A stretch of 49,561 nucleotides of DNA from Rhodospirillaceae bacterium (GTDB taxonomy: Bacteria > Pseudomonadota > Alphaproteobacteria > UBA2966): contig NZDS01000029.1 of the NCBI GenBank assembly GCA_002690215.1, forward strand, positions 6,522 through 56,082. Direction: 5' to 3'. The notes under the pieces were generated by a model, which did not search any database, was not told the DNA's origin, and was given only the letters and a program-made list of their open reading frames with translations. The position numbers and the translations under genes were made by a program. Positions 8,177 to 15,513 of the stretch are shown one piece after another (position 1 is the first letter of the stretch; each line of letters begins with the position of its first letter).

Positions 8177-8467
8177 ATGACCCGAGCCATCGTGCTGCAC
8201 CCCAACGACAATGTCGCCACCCTCCTGGCCGACGGCGAGAGCGGCCAGGACTGTAGGCTCGAGGGTGAGGCGGACGGCACGCTACGCCTGGGAGACACCG
8301 TGGCCTTTGGCCACAAGGTGGCGCTGGCCGACATCGCCGCGGGTGACAAGGTGATCAAGTACGGCGCCCCTATCGGTGGCGCAACCCAGGCCATCGCTGC
8401 CGGCCAGCACGTCCATGTCCACAATGTAACTTCGCACTATGGCATCGCCGAGCCGGAGCAGCGTTAG
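8177..8467 (+). CDS. UxaA/SuyA-type SAF-domain protein (altronate dehydratase small-subunit-like), stand-alone
   Basis: The 96-residue protein is one SAF domain of the kind found at the N-terminus of altronate/galactarate dehydratases or as the small subunit of sulfolactate sulfo-lyase (SuyA). Diagnostic elements are HPNDNVATLL, FGHKVALADIAAGDKVIKYG, PIGGATQAIAAGQHVHVHN and the closing HN segment. The small subunit normally needs a roughly 400-residue UxaA_C/SuyB partner. None is adjacent: the next gene is the convergent fetB, whose stop overlaps this one. Either the partner is elsewhere in the genome or the domain has another role. The domain call is firm; the substrate is not assignable. 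Confidence 0.85.
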   Translation: MTRAIVLHPNDNVATLLADGESGQDCRLEGEADGTLRLGDTVAFGHKVALADIAAGDKVIKYGAPIGGATQAIAAGQHVHVHNVTSHYGIAEPEQR

Positions 8468-9264
8468 CCTACCTTCTCCAGGCGGTCGAGCCGAAGGCGG
8501 TGGCGGCTATCGCAGACCAGGCGGCTGCCACCCAGGGCTGCGGCCAGCACGCCGAACCCGGTGCCACCGGCGATCACGAACATGATCAGGATCTGGTACT
8601 TGACCGCCTCGACGGGATCAACGCCGGCCAGAATCTGTCCGGTCATCATGCCGGGCAGCGACACCAGGCCCGAGATCGACATGGAATTGACAATGGGAAT
8701 GAGGCCGGTGCGATAGGCTTCGCGGCGCGGTACGGTGAGGGCACGGTGGCGATCGTGACCGAGCGCCAGGCGCGCCTCGATGGCCTCGCGCTCCCGCACC
8801 ACGCCCTCCATCAGCGCGTTCAGGGCCAGCGCCACGCCGTTCATGGTATTGCCCAGCACCATGCCAAAGAGCGGCAACGCAAAACGCGCATCGAACCAAG
8901 GGTCGGGCCGAATGGCCGCGGTCAGGGCGAGCAGCGTCACCAGCATACCGGCCGCCATGACGCTGGCCGTTCCCAGGCCGTAGCGCCACGGACCGACCAG
9001 CCGGCGGCGCTGGCGGGCCGTCACCTCGCGACCCGCCACCAGCACCATCAGCAGCGCCGCCAGTGCCGTCCATAGTGGTGTAGCTAGTGCGAACAGCAGC
9101 TTCAGCACCAGGCCCAGCAGCAGCAATTGCACCACCATGCGCAGCCCCGCCACGATGAGCTGCCGGCCGAGCCCGAAGCCGAGTGCCGTCGAGAGCCCGG
9201 CGTTGGCTATCAGCAAGAGCGCCGCCAGGGCCAGGTCGCCGTATCCCAAGGCCAGGAAGGTCAT
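8464..9264 (-). CDS. fetB: FetB-type ABC transporter permease (UPF0014)
   Basis: The 266-residue membrane protein matches the FetB/YbbM family, the permease of an iron-export system in E. coli. It has several hydrophobic segments, GTASVMAAGMLVTLLALT, the conserved LFGMVLGNTMNGVALALN block, EARLALGHDR, and the segment NSMSISGLVSLPGMMTGQI that defines the family. The ATG at 9264 overlaps the FetA stop as ATGA and removes an artefactual N-terminal extension. Together with FetA it should form a two-gene exporter, so iron efflux or oxidative-stress protection is the inferred role. Confidence 0.9.
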   Translation of the reverse strand: MTFLALGYGDLALAALLLIANAGLSTALGFGLGRQLIVAGLRMVVQLLLLGLVLKLLFALATPLWTALAALLMVLVAGREVTARQRRRLVGPWRYGLGTASVMAAGMLVTLLALTAAIRPDPWFDARFALPLFGMVLGNTMNGVALALNALMEGVVREREAIEARLALGHDRHRALTVPRREAYRTGLIPIVNSMSISGLVSLPGMMTGQILAGVDPVEAVKYQILIMFVIAGGTGFGVLAAALGGSRLVCDSRHRLRLDRLEKVG

Positions 9265-9857
9265 TGGCCCAGCTCGCGCAAAAGGCCGCCCTCGAGGCAC
9301 AAGCGGCGCCGGGCCAGGCGTTGGATTTGCTCGACGCTATGGCTAACCAGCAGAATCGCAACGCCCGCCTCCAGGCACTGGCTTAGCAGGCCTTCAACCG
9401 CCGCCATGGCTTCAGGATCGAGCCCCGAGGTGGGCTCGTCAAGCAACAGAACTTGAGGCTCCTGAACCAACGCCCGCAACAGTGCCAGGCGCTGGCGTTC
9501 ACCGGTGGAAAGGCGGGCAATCGGCCACTCCAAGGCCGTCGCCGGCAGCCCCAATTGCGCCAGCATTTGGGCCGGATTCGTGGCATCGTCGAAATGCTCG
9601 CCCACCTCTTCGGCCCACCAGCCGGCATTGGCCGCCAGGTAGGTCACGCGCCGGCGCCAAGCCGGGGCCGGCAGCGCCGACCGCGCCACCCCGGCGCAAA
9701 ATACTTCGCCGGTGTTTTCGTCAAGATCGGCGATGGCCCGCAACAGCAGCGTCTTGCCCGCCCCCGAAGGCCCGCTCAACCCGACGCATTCGCCACCGGC
9801 AACGTCAAGCGTGGCCGGCGCTAGCCCCGGCCGCTGCAATCCCTCAACGCTGAGCAT
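9261..9857 (-). CDS. fetA: FetA-type ABC transporter ATP-binding protein
   Basis: A 198-residue ATPase with Walker A GPSGAGKT (about residues 29-36), an ABC signature reading LSTGERQRLALLRAL, Walker B VLLLDEPTSGLDPEA and the switch His in LLVSHS. The short length and the RRRVTYLAANAGWW segment fit FetA/YbbL. The ATG at 9857 was chosen because GGAGGGGGC stands immediately upstream. An in-frame codon at 9881 is possible but has no ribosome-binding site. The gene leads the fetAB pair with a four-base overlap. Confidence 0.9.
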   Translation of the reverse strand: MLSVEGLQRPGLAPATLDVAGGECVGLSGPSGAGKTLLLRAIADLDENTGEVFCAGVARSALPAPAWRRRVTYLAANAGWWAEEVGEHFDDATNPAQMLAQLGLPATALEWPIARLSTGERQRLALLRALVQEPQVLLLDEPTSGLDPEAMAAVEGLLSQCLEAGVAILLVSHSVEQIQRLARRRLCLEGGLLRELGQ

Positions 9858-9996
9858 GCCCCCTCCGCGATTCGAGCCCACAGTATAGCATCGGCCGCGG
9901 AGGACCAGCCGAGCGTGCCAATCGGCTCCGGAAAAACTAGTGCCGGATACGATTTCCAGGTTGGGATTTGGCCGCCGCTAAATACCCGGTCAAACC

Positions 9997-10794
9997 TCAA
10001 TCGTCGGCAAACTTCGGTGGACGTTTCTCGAGCATTGCTGAAATCGCTTCCTTGTGGTCAGCGGCGTGATGGGCCAAAGCCTGCATGCCGGCCGACATCT
10101 CCAGCAACGTTTCGAATTCGACGCGCTGGCCCTCGCGGATCAGGCGCTTGGCCATGCGCAGCGCATGCGGCGGGTTGACGGCAATGCGTCCGGCCAGTTC
10201 GTTGGCAGCGCCCAGCAGCTCCTCGGGTTCGACCACCCGGGACACCAGGCCGAACTCGAGAGCTGCCTGGGCATCGTAGCGATCGCCGGTGAAGGCCATC
10301 TCCGAGGCCCGGGAGAGCCCCACCGCGCGCGGCAGCAGCCAGGCGCCGCCGTCGCCGGGGATCAGGCCGAGCTTGACGAAGGCCTCGGAGAACAGCGCCT
10401 TGGTCGAAGCGATGCGGATGTCGCACATGGTCGTGAGATCGCAGCCGGCGCCGATGGCCGGTCCGTTGACGGCGGCGATGGCCGGCACTTCGAGACCATA
10501 GAAGGCAAGTGGCATGCGCTGGATACCTTTGAGGTATTTGTTGCGCAGCTCGGCCGGGGTGCCGCCGAATTCGCTGGCCGATTTGTCGATGTCCTTGAGG
10601 TTGCCGCCGGCCGAGAAGGCGGACCCGGCACCGGTCAAGATCACCACCCGTACACCCTGGTCGGCGTTGATGCGGTCGCAATTTGCCACCAGGCCCTCGA
10701 CCACCTCCTCGACCAAGGCGTTGCGCATCTCGGGCCGATCCATGGTCAGAGTGACGACATGCCCCTCTTGTTCATAACGCACCGCATCCGGCAT
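9997..10794 (-). CDS. Enoyl-CoA hydratase family protein
   Basis: A 265-residue crotonase-fold protein with VVTLTMDRPEMRNAL, the SAGGNLKD oxyanion loop, and NGPAIGAGCDLTTMCDIRIA. At the two positions of the catalytic glutamates of rat enoyl-CoA hydratase, the first is Phe (in SEAFVKLGLIPG) and the second is Glu (in RASEMAF). It therefore keeps only one catalytic acid. Such proteins are often annotated enoyl-CoA hydratase but may be isomerases or hydrolases. The ATG at 10794 overlaps the stop of the PNPOx-fold gene as TGATG, with GGAGAA upstream; a second ATG at 10818 lies inside that gene. It is co-transcribed with the upstream gene. Confidence 0.87.
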   Translation of the reverse strand: MPDAVRYEQEGHVVTLTMDRPEMRNALVEEVVEGLVANCDRINADQGVRVVILTGAGSAFSAGGNLKDIDKSASEFGGTPAELRNKYLKGIQRMPLAFYGLEVPAIAAVNGPAIGAGCDLTTMCDIRIASTKALFSEAFVKLGLIPGDGGAWLLPRAVGLSRASEMAFTGDRYDAQAALEFGLVSRVVEPEELLGAANELAGRIAVNPPHALRMAKRLIREGQRVEFETLLEMSAGMQALAHHAADHKEAISAMLEKRPPKFADD

Positions 10795-11456
10795 CAGTTT
10801 TTCTCCATTCCTGTCCATTGGGCTATGTAGTCCGGCAACTCGATGCCGGCTTTGAGATCGGGATCGGGCACGGGCGCCTCGGCCACCAGCTTGACCGGCA
10901 CCGTGCCGGCCCAGACTTCGAGGTCGTAGTCGGGCGCATCGTCGATGGGCGGGCCGGAACGGATCTTGGCCGAGGCCTCTTCGATTTCCATTGCCACCAC
11001 GGTGGTTGCCTTGAGTTCCTTGGCGTTGGCCGGACGGATTTCGGCCGTGCGGCCCGGCATGACGCGCTCGACGAAGATCTCCAGCGCCGCCTCCTTGGCC
11101 GCCTTATCGTTGATGGCCCGGGCCCGGCCGAAGGCCATCACGGAGCGGTAATTGAAGCTGTGGTGGAAGCCGGAGCGGGCCAGCACCAGGCCGTCGAAGT
11201 GGCTCACTGTGAGGCAGGCCGGCAGGCCCTCGGCCATACGCTTGATCATGCGGCTGGCGGCTGAGCCGTGCCAAAAGAGAGTGTCACCTTCGCGCCAATA
11301 GGAAGTCGGCGTCACAAAGGGTTGGTCGTCGAGGACATAGCCGACGTGGCACATGAAACTCGAATCGAGTACGCCATAAATGGTCTCGCGATCGTAGTTG
11401 ACGCGCTTCGGGGCCCGGCGGCCGCGGCTGCGCACCGTCGGCTTGAATTGGCTCAT
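10794..11456 (-). CDS. Pyridoxamine 5'-phosphate oxidase-fold flavoprotein (NimA-like)
   Basis: The 220-residue protein has the split-barrel FMN-binding fold of the NimA/PNPOx-like family. It starts with RVNYDRETIYGVLDSSFMCHVGYV, followed by FVTPTSYWREGDTLFWHGSAASRMIK, a common pattern in which the HGS segment contacts the FMN phosphate. The following ACLTVSHFDGLVLARSGFHHSFNYRSVMAFG block is typical of this group. Relatives reduce nitro compounds or bind F420, FMN or heme. There is no obvious link with the downstream enoyl-CoA hydratase other than the shared operon. The role is unknown. Confidence 0.85.
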   Translation of the reverse strand: MSQFKPTVRSRGRRAPKRVNYDRETIYGVLDSSFMCHVGYVLDDQPFVTPTSYWREGDTLFWHGSAASRMIKRMAEGLPACLTVSHFDGLVLARSGFHHSFNYRSVMAFGRARAINDKAAKEAALEIFVERVMPGRTAEIRPANAKELKATTVVAMEIEEASAKIRSGPPIDDAPDYDLEVWAGTVPVKLVAEAPVPDPDLKAGIELPDYIAQWTGMEKN

Positions 11457-11764
11457 CGGTCTCTCTCCGTCAAATCAGCGGCACAGACTAGCGACAATGG
11501 TTTGGCCAGGAAAGGCGGCGATTTCAGGTCAGCTACGACCGGTCCAGCACGGCCCGTACCCGGGCGGCCAAGTCCTTCTTGCCGAAAGGCTTGGTCAAGA
11601 GCTCGATACCGGCCAGCCATGTCGCCGCTTCCGCAAGCCCTACAGGAGGAGGCAACTCAACAGCCCACCGGAATCTTGTCAAGATTCGCGCCCGGGCACG
11701 GCGCTGGATTTCACACGAGAATTCTGCAAAATAGCCGCAGCGCGATCACCCCAGGACATTCGAG
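11457..11764. other. 308-bp intergenic region holding a gene remnant and the promoter area of the sulfur operon
   Basis: The left two thirds contains the decayed receiver-domain end described separately (11533-11640, minus strand). The right third (about 11660-11764) is relatively AT-rich just ahead of the DsrE-like gene and should hold its promoter. A TTGTCA is present at 11676-11681, but no convincing -10 partner was found. No intact gene is present. Confidence 0.6.
11533..11640 (-). pseudogene. Remnant of a response-regulator receiver (REC) domain C-terminus
   Basis: Read on the minus strand, the segment encodes about 35 residues ending in a stop at 11533-11535. The end reads AGIELLTKPFGKKDLAARVR then AVLDRS. 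The Leu-Leu-x-Lys-Pro-Phe element is the conserved beta5-loop-alpha5 of receiver domains, whose Lys-Pro cis bond is invariant, followed by the amphipathic last helix. It is the typical C-terminus of hybrid sensor kinases and CheY-like proteins. Upstream on the same strand the frame turns into unrelated sequence, and no phosphoacceptor Asp or kinase domain is present. It is interpreted as the scar of a deleted two-component gene. Confidence 0.6.
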
Positions 11765-12163
11765 ATGCCCGAATCCCCGCTCTACATCATGCTCTGCTCG
11801 GCCGAGCACGAAAAAATCCAGATGGCCGCCATGACGGCTTCGGTGGCGGCGGTGTCGGAACGGCCGGTCCAGCTTTTCATCTCGATGGGCGCTATTTTCG
11901 CCTTCGACGGCGAGGCCGACGAGGCGGAGCGCTACCGGGGCGGCGAGATGTCGGATTTGATGAAGGCCAAGGGGGCGCCCGATGCCATCGACCTGCTGCG
12001 CCAGGGGAGGGACTTCGGCGAGCTAACGGTGTACGCTTGTTCGATGGCGCTCGATATCAACGGCTGGGGTGAGGAGCGGCTGGTTGACGGCTTGTTCGAC
12101 GGTGCGCTGGGGCTGACCCGGTTCCTCTCCGACGCCGAAAGCGGCCAACTCATGACCTTCTAG
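11765..12163 (+). CDS. DsrE-like sulfur-carrier family protein
   Basis: The 132-residue protein fits the DsrE/DsrF-like (DsrE2-type) fold. It begins LYIMLCSAEHEKIQMA, continues to VQLFISMGAIFAF, and has the conserved cysteine in VYACSMALDI at Cys92, the position of the sulfur-binding Cys in DsrE and TusD. Proteins of this group accept persulfide sulfur from TusA. The next gene encodes TusA and the third an SQR-like flavoprotein, so this is probably the cytoplasmic sulfur-relay acceptor of the operon. The exact subfamily (DsrE2, DsrE3 or other) cannot be fixed by eye. Confidence 0.82.
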   Translation: MPESPLYIMLCSAEHEKIQMAAMTASVAAVSERPVQLFISMGAIFAFDGEADEAERYRGGEMSDLMKAKGAPDAIDLLRQGRDFGELTVYACSMALDINGWGEERLVDGLFDGALGLTRFLSDAESGQLMTF

Positions 12164-12198
12164 GTTCACGTTGAGCCGCACCGAGGGAGACCCGACCT

Positions 12199-12429
12199 AT
12201 GAGCGAACGCCACAAAATCGACGCCCGGGGCGCCTATTGCCCGGGACCGTTGATGGAACTCATCGCCAAGCTCAAACTGGTCGAGATCGGCGACCAGATC
12301 GACGTCTGGTCGTCCGACAAGGGCTCGTCGAACGAGATCCCCGAGTGGGTGACCAAGGTGGGCCACGAGATGGGTGAAATCACCGAATGCGACGGCTATT
12401 GGAGTGTCGTCGTCATTAAGGCAAAATAG
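12199..12429 (+). CDS. tusA: TusA-family sulfurtransferase
   Basis: The 76-residue protein has the TusA signature Cys-Pro-x-Pro in AYCPGPLMEL, with the persulfide-carrying cysteine at Cys14. The rest of the fold follows: IGDQIDVWSSDKGSSNEIPEW, then a C-terminal VTKVGHEM helix and a final beta strand. TusA carries sulfane sulfur between rhodaneses, DsrE-type proteins and biosynthetic or oxidative enzymes. It lies 35 bases after the DsrE-like gene and 43 bases before the SQR-like gene. This arrangement points to sulfide or sulfane-sulfur oxidation rather than tRNA thiolation. Confidence 0.9.
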   Translation: MSERHKIDARGAYCPGPLMELIAKLKLVEIGDQIDVWSSDKGSSNEIPEWVTKVGHEMGEITECDGYWSVVVIKAK

Positions 12430-12472
12430 CGAAAATCAAAATATCCAAAACACGCAAGGGAGGCACAGGAGT

Positions 12473-13612
12473 ATGGGCAAACAGGTATTGATCGTCGGTG
12501 GCGGCCTGGCCGGCACCATTATTGCCAACGGGCTTTGCCGCCATCTCGGTCAGGAGCTCAAATCGGGTGAGGCCAGCATCACCATGCTGGGCAACACGGA
12601 CACCCACATGTACCAGCCTGGGCTGCTGTACATTCCCTTCGGCCGCTTTCGCGAATCAGAGCTTTTTCGCGACCAGCGCAAAGTGCTCGACCGGCGCGTC
12701 CATTTCCACATCGATGCCGCTACGGCCATTGACGTCGAGGCCAACCAAGTCACTACAGAATCGGGCAAGAGCTATTCCTACGACTACGTGGTACTGGCGA
12801 CCGGCTCGCGCATCCGGCCGGAAAACATTCCCGGCATGGCCGAGGGGGCGCACTGGTTCTATGACCTGGATGGCGCGCGCAAGATGCGCGAGGCACTGGA
12901 CGATTTCGAGGGCGGCAAGATCGTGGTCAACGTCAACGCCCCGCACAAATGCCCGGTGGCGCCACTGGAAGTCAGCTTCATGCTTTACGACTATCTCAAG
13001 AACAAGGGCGTGGGCGACAAGACCGAGATCACCTACACCTATCCCATCGGCCGACTACACGCCTTGGAGCCGGTGGCCGCCTGGACCCAGCCCGAATTCG
13101 ACAAGTACGGCATCAAATACGAGACCTTCTTCAACACCAAAGAGGTCGACCCAAGTGCCAAAACCATCTCCTCGGAGGAGGGCGTGACGCTGGATTACGA
13201 CCTGTTGGTCACCATCCCGCCGCACTCGGGCGCCCAGGTCATCGAAGATTCCGATCTTGGCGCCGGCGGCTGGGTGCCAACCGAACGAGAGACGCTCTTG
13301 CGCGAAGGCTCGACCAATGTCTTCGTGGTCGGCGACACCACCAACATCCCGATCTCCAAGGCCGGCTCGACGGCACATTTCGAAGCCGACACCATCATCG
13401 ACAACCTGTCGTCGCTGATCTCGGAGGGCCGCTGGTCGCGCAATTACGACGGCAAGGTCTACTGCTTCGTCGAAACCGGCATGGACAGCGGCACCTACGT
13501 CTGGTTCAACTACGAGACACCGCCCAACCCGGGCGCGCCCTCACAGATGATCCATTGGTTCAAGCTGGCCTATAACCGGCTCTACTGGCTCTCGGCCAGG
13601 GGTCTTTTGTAG
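12473..13612 (+). CDS. Sulfide:quinone oxidoreductase-like FAD flavoprotein
   Basis: The 379-residue protein has the N-terminal FAD-binding motif VLIVGGGLAGTIIANGL and the second dinucleotide region DYVVLATGSRIRP. It also has the C-terminal FAD contact TNVFVVGDTTNIP, as in SQR and FccB. Two cysteines match the redox pair of the family: Cys160 in PHKCPVAPLE and Cys331 in KVYCFVETG. The third SQR cysteine (around residue 128 in Acidithiobacillus SQR) is not seen, so the pattern is closer to two-Cys FccB or other SQR subtypes. The ATG at 12473 has AGGCACAGGAG upstream and begins at the dinucleotide-binding strand. It probably passes electrons from sulfide or bound polysulfide to quinone at the membrane. 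Confidence 0.87.
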   Translation: MGKQVLIVGGGLAGTIIANGLCRHLGQELKSGEASITMLGNTDTHMYQPGLLYIPFGRFRESELFRDQRKVLDRRVHFHIDAATAIDVEANQVTTESGKSYSYDYVVLATGSRIRPENIPGMAEGAHWFYDLDGARKMREALDDFEGGKIVVNVNAPHKCPVAPLEVSFMLYDYLKNKGVGDKTEITYTYPIGRLHALEPVAAWTQPEFDKYGIKYETFFNTKEVDPSAKTISSEEGVTLDYDLLVTIPPHSGAQVIEDSDLGAGGWVPTERETLLREGSTNVFVVGDTTNIPISKAGSTAHFEADTIIDNLSSLISEGRWSRNYDGKVYCFVETGMDSGTYVWFNYETPPNPGAPSQMIHWFKLAYNRLYWLSARGLL

Positions 13613-13623
13613 GGGTAGAGATC

Positions 13624-14148
13624 ATGACCGATAGCATGATTCCCAACACGCCGCAGGACGAGGTCTCGCGGCTCATGCAGGCGGCCGGCGATGCATTGAC
13701 GGACAGCATGGTCGAACGCCTCAGCATCACCGCCTCCAACGCCCTGGAGGTTGTGGACAAGCTCAACGACGAGGACACCAAGGATGCCATCCTGACGGCG
13801 CTCGACCGCCTCGGCGAATTGCACCGCATAGGCGCTTTGGGCACACTCTTCGACACCGTAGCGCTGCTGCACGCGGCCCGTTCGGCTTCGACCGACAACA
13901 TCGTCGAGCGCCTCTTCACCTTCATCGAGCACATGCTCAACACGGTGGGCAACGAGAACCTGGCCAGCCTGGTCGACGATGCCCGAATGGCGCTCGACGA
14001 GGCGGTGGAGGAAACCGCCAACCGGCCGGTCTCGGGTGGCATGCTGGCCACGCTTTCGATGCTCGGCAAACCCGAATGCCAGCGTGCGCTGCAGTTCATG
14101 CTGTGCTTCACCGACAAGCTGCAAAGCCGCCAGCGCGATCAGGGTTAG
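13624..14148 (+). CDS. DUF1641 family protein
   Basis: A 174-residue, almost entirely helical protein typical of DUF1641. The segment VERLSITASNALEVVDKLNDEDTKDAILTALDRL is followed by LGTLFDTVALLHAARSASTDNIVERL and the final alanine-rich helix. DUF1641 proteins are repeatedly encoded next to SQR-like flavoproteins, DsrE-type proteins and formate dehydrogenase subunits, but no biochemical role is established. It begins 11 bases after the SQR-like gene, so it is the fourth member of the sulfur operon. It might be a membrane-associated partner of the flavoprotein, although no transmembrane segment is evident. Confidence 0.82.
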   Translation: MTDSMIPNTPQDEVSRLMQAAGDALTDSMVERLSITASNALEVVDKLNDEDTKDAILTALDRLGELHRIGALGTLFDTVALLHAARSASTDNIVERLFTFIEHMLNTVGNENLASLVDDARMALDEAVEETANRPVSGGMLATLSMLGKPECQRALQFMLCFTDKLQSRQRDQG

Positions 14149-14182
14149 GGACCCTGACGGCGGCCAACCAGCCCCTTTGCGA

Positions 14183-14212
14183 CGGCCCCGGAGCCTAGCC
14201 GCTCCGGGGCCG
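14183..14212 (+). terminator. GC-rich hairpin ending the sulfur operon
   Basis: Twelve bases at 14183-14194 (CGGCCCCGGAGC) pair perfectly with 14201-14212 around a 6-base loop. The hairpin is 35 bases after the DUF1641 stop and just before the next gene. No T-run follows, so intrinsic termination would be weak. It may instead protect the 3' end of the operon RNA. Confidence 0.5.
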
Positions 14213-14224
14213 GTTACGTTCTGC

Positions 14225-15469
14225 ATGAAGCGCTCTAAAAAAAAGAACCGCATTATCGCCTGGCTGGGCGTCGCCGCGCTGCTGGCGCTGCTGCCGCTGG
14301 TCTTCCGAGCACCCATGGCGCTGCTGGTGCTGAACCAGATGGGCACGGCCATCGTGCTGGCGCTTTCCTACAACATCGTGCTGGGCCGGGCCGGGCTGTT
14401 GTCGTTCGGCCACGCCATCTATTTCGGTCTCGGCGGCTTTGCCGCGGTGCGCCTGTTGGCTGCCTCGGCGGCCGGTGCGGTAGCCGTTCCGGTGCCTTTC
14501 ATTCCGCTGGCCGGCGGCGTTGGCGGCCTGATCTTCGCGCTGACTTTCGGCAGCTTTTCGGTCAAGCGAACCGGTATCGGCTTTGCCATGATCACGCTGT
14601 GCACGGTGGAATTGGTGGTCGCCGCCGGCAGTGTGCTCGGGCGTTTCTACGGTGGCGCCGCCGACCGAACGTTGGCGCCCGCCTTCTTCGGCTTCGATTT
14701 CGCCACCGAGATCGAGGTCTACTATGTCATCGCATTTTGGCTCTTTGCCAGCCTGCTGGCAGCCCGGCGATTTCTGCAAACCCCTTTGGGCCAGATGGCG
14801 GCGGCGGTGCGCGACAATCCCGAGCGTGCCGCCTATGTCGGCTACAACCCGCGCCTGGTACGCCTGCTGGCGTTCTGCGTCGGCGGATTTTTCGCCGGCA
14901 TCGCCGGCGGATTGTTTGCCATCAACTACGAATTCGTCGGCGGCGAGACGATCTCGCTGACGACCTCTTTCCAGATCCTGATGATGGCCTTCATCGGCGG
15001 CATCGGCAGCTTCATCGGCCCGGTGCTGGGCGCCATCATTTTCACTCTGTTGCAGACCGTGGTCTCGAACTACACCGGGCTCTGGATCCTATATTCCGGC
15101 ATTCTCTTCGTCGCCGTGGCGCGCTTTGCGCCGGCCGGCCTGGCCGGCCTCATCGAGATGCACGCCCCAGCTGCTAGGGCTGGGCGGTTGGGCCTTTTGG
15201 TACGGCCTTACCTGGCGGTTGGTATGCCCGCCGCTGTCTGCCTGGCGGCTTGCGTCGGGCTTCTGGAACTCGCCGATCACTGGCGCGACGCCGAAAGCTG
15301 GCAGCTCGAGACATCGCTCTACGGCCTCGTGCTGGACACCGGCGCGCCGCTCGTTTGGCTGGGTTTCGGGCTTGTCGCCGTGGTCGCCTTCGGACTCGCC
15401 CGGCACGGCCTGCCGGCACTGCATGAAGCCTGGCACGCAGCCGTTGTCGAGGATGGAAAATCTAACTAA
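14225..15469 (+). CDS. LivM-type branched-chain amino acid ABC transporter permease, orphan
   Basis: A 414-residue inner-membrane permease of the LivM family. Family features are ALSYNIVLGRAGLLSFGHAIYFGLG near the N-terminus, the cytoplasmic coupling segment AVRDNPERAAYVGYNPRLVRLLAF, and the IGGIGSFIGPVLGAII block. The last 90 residues or so form an extension with two more hydrophobic segments (LAVGMPAAVCLAACVGLLEL and PLVWLGFGLVAVVAFGLA), not part of a usual LivM. The ATG at 14225 was chosen because the upstream extension of the frame is antisense to the hairpin and to DUF1641. No LivH, LivG, LivF or binding protein is adjacent, so its partners must be encoded elsewhere. It may import a substrate for the acyl-CoA genes that follow. 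Confidence 0.85.
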   Translation: MKRSKKKNRIIAWLGVAALLALLPLVFRAPMALLVLNQMGTAIVLALSYNIVLGRAGLLSFGHAIYFGLGGFAAVRLLAASAAGAVAVPVPFIPLAGGVGGLIFALTFGSFSVKRTGIGFAMITLCTVELVVAAGSVLGRFYGGAADRTLAPAFFGFDFATEIEVYYVIAFWLFASLLAARRFLQTPLGQMAAAVRDNPERAAYVGYNPRLVRLLAFCVGGFFAGIAGGLFAINYEFVGGETISLTTSFQILMMAFIGGIGSFIGPVLGAIIFTLLQTVVSNYTGLWILYSGILFVAVARFAPAGLAGLIEMHAPAARAGRLGLLVRPYLAVGMPAAVCLAACVGLLELADHWRDAESWQLETSLYGLVLDTGAPLVWLGFGLVAVVAFGLARHGLPALHEAWHAAVVEDGKSN

Positions 15470-15479
15470 CATTCGTTAG
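15466..15479 (+). promoter_or_regulatory. 14-bp palindrome CTAAC-N4-GTTAG, candidate operator
   Basis: CTAAC at 15466-15470 and GTTAG at 15475-15479 are perfect inverted half-sites separated by ATTC. The site overlaps the stop codon of the LivM-type gene and lies 35 bases before the BadI-like start, in an unusually AT-rich patch. Symmetry and position suit a TetR- or MarR-type repressor controlling the following operon. No such regulator is in the window. Confidence 0.4.
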
Positions 15480-15513
15480 ACATCAGACAATGCAGAGAGA
15501 AAAGATCCCCGCC

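Noticed and set aside
6252-8467. Long plus-strand frames opposite the aspartic protease and MFS genes
   Set aside because: The products are Gln/Arg-rich without domains. Only the end from 8177 is a real gene (SAF-domain protein).
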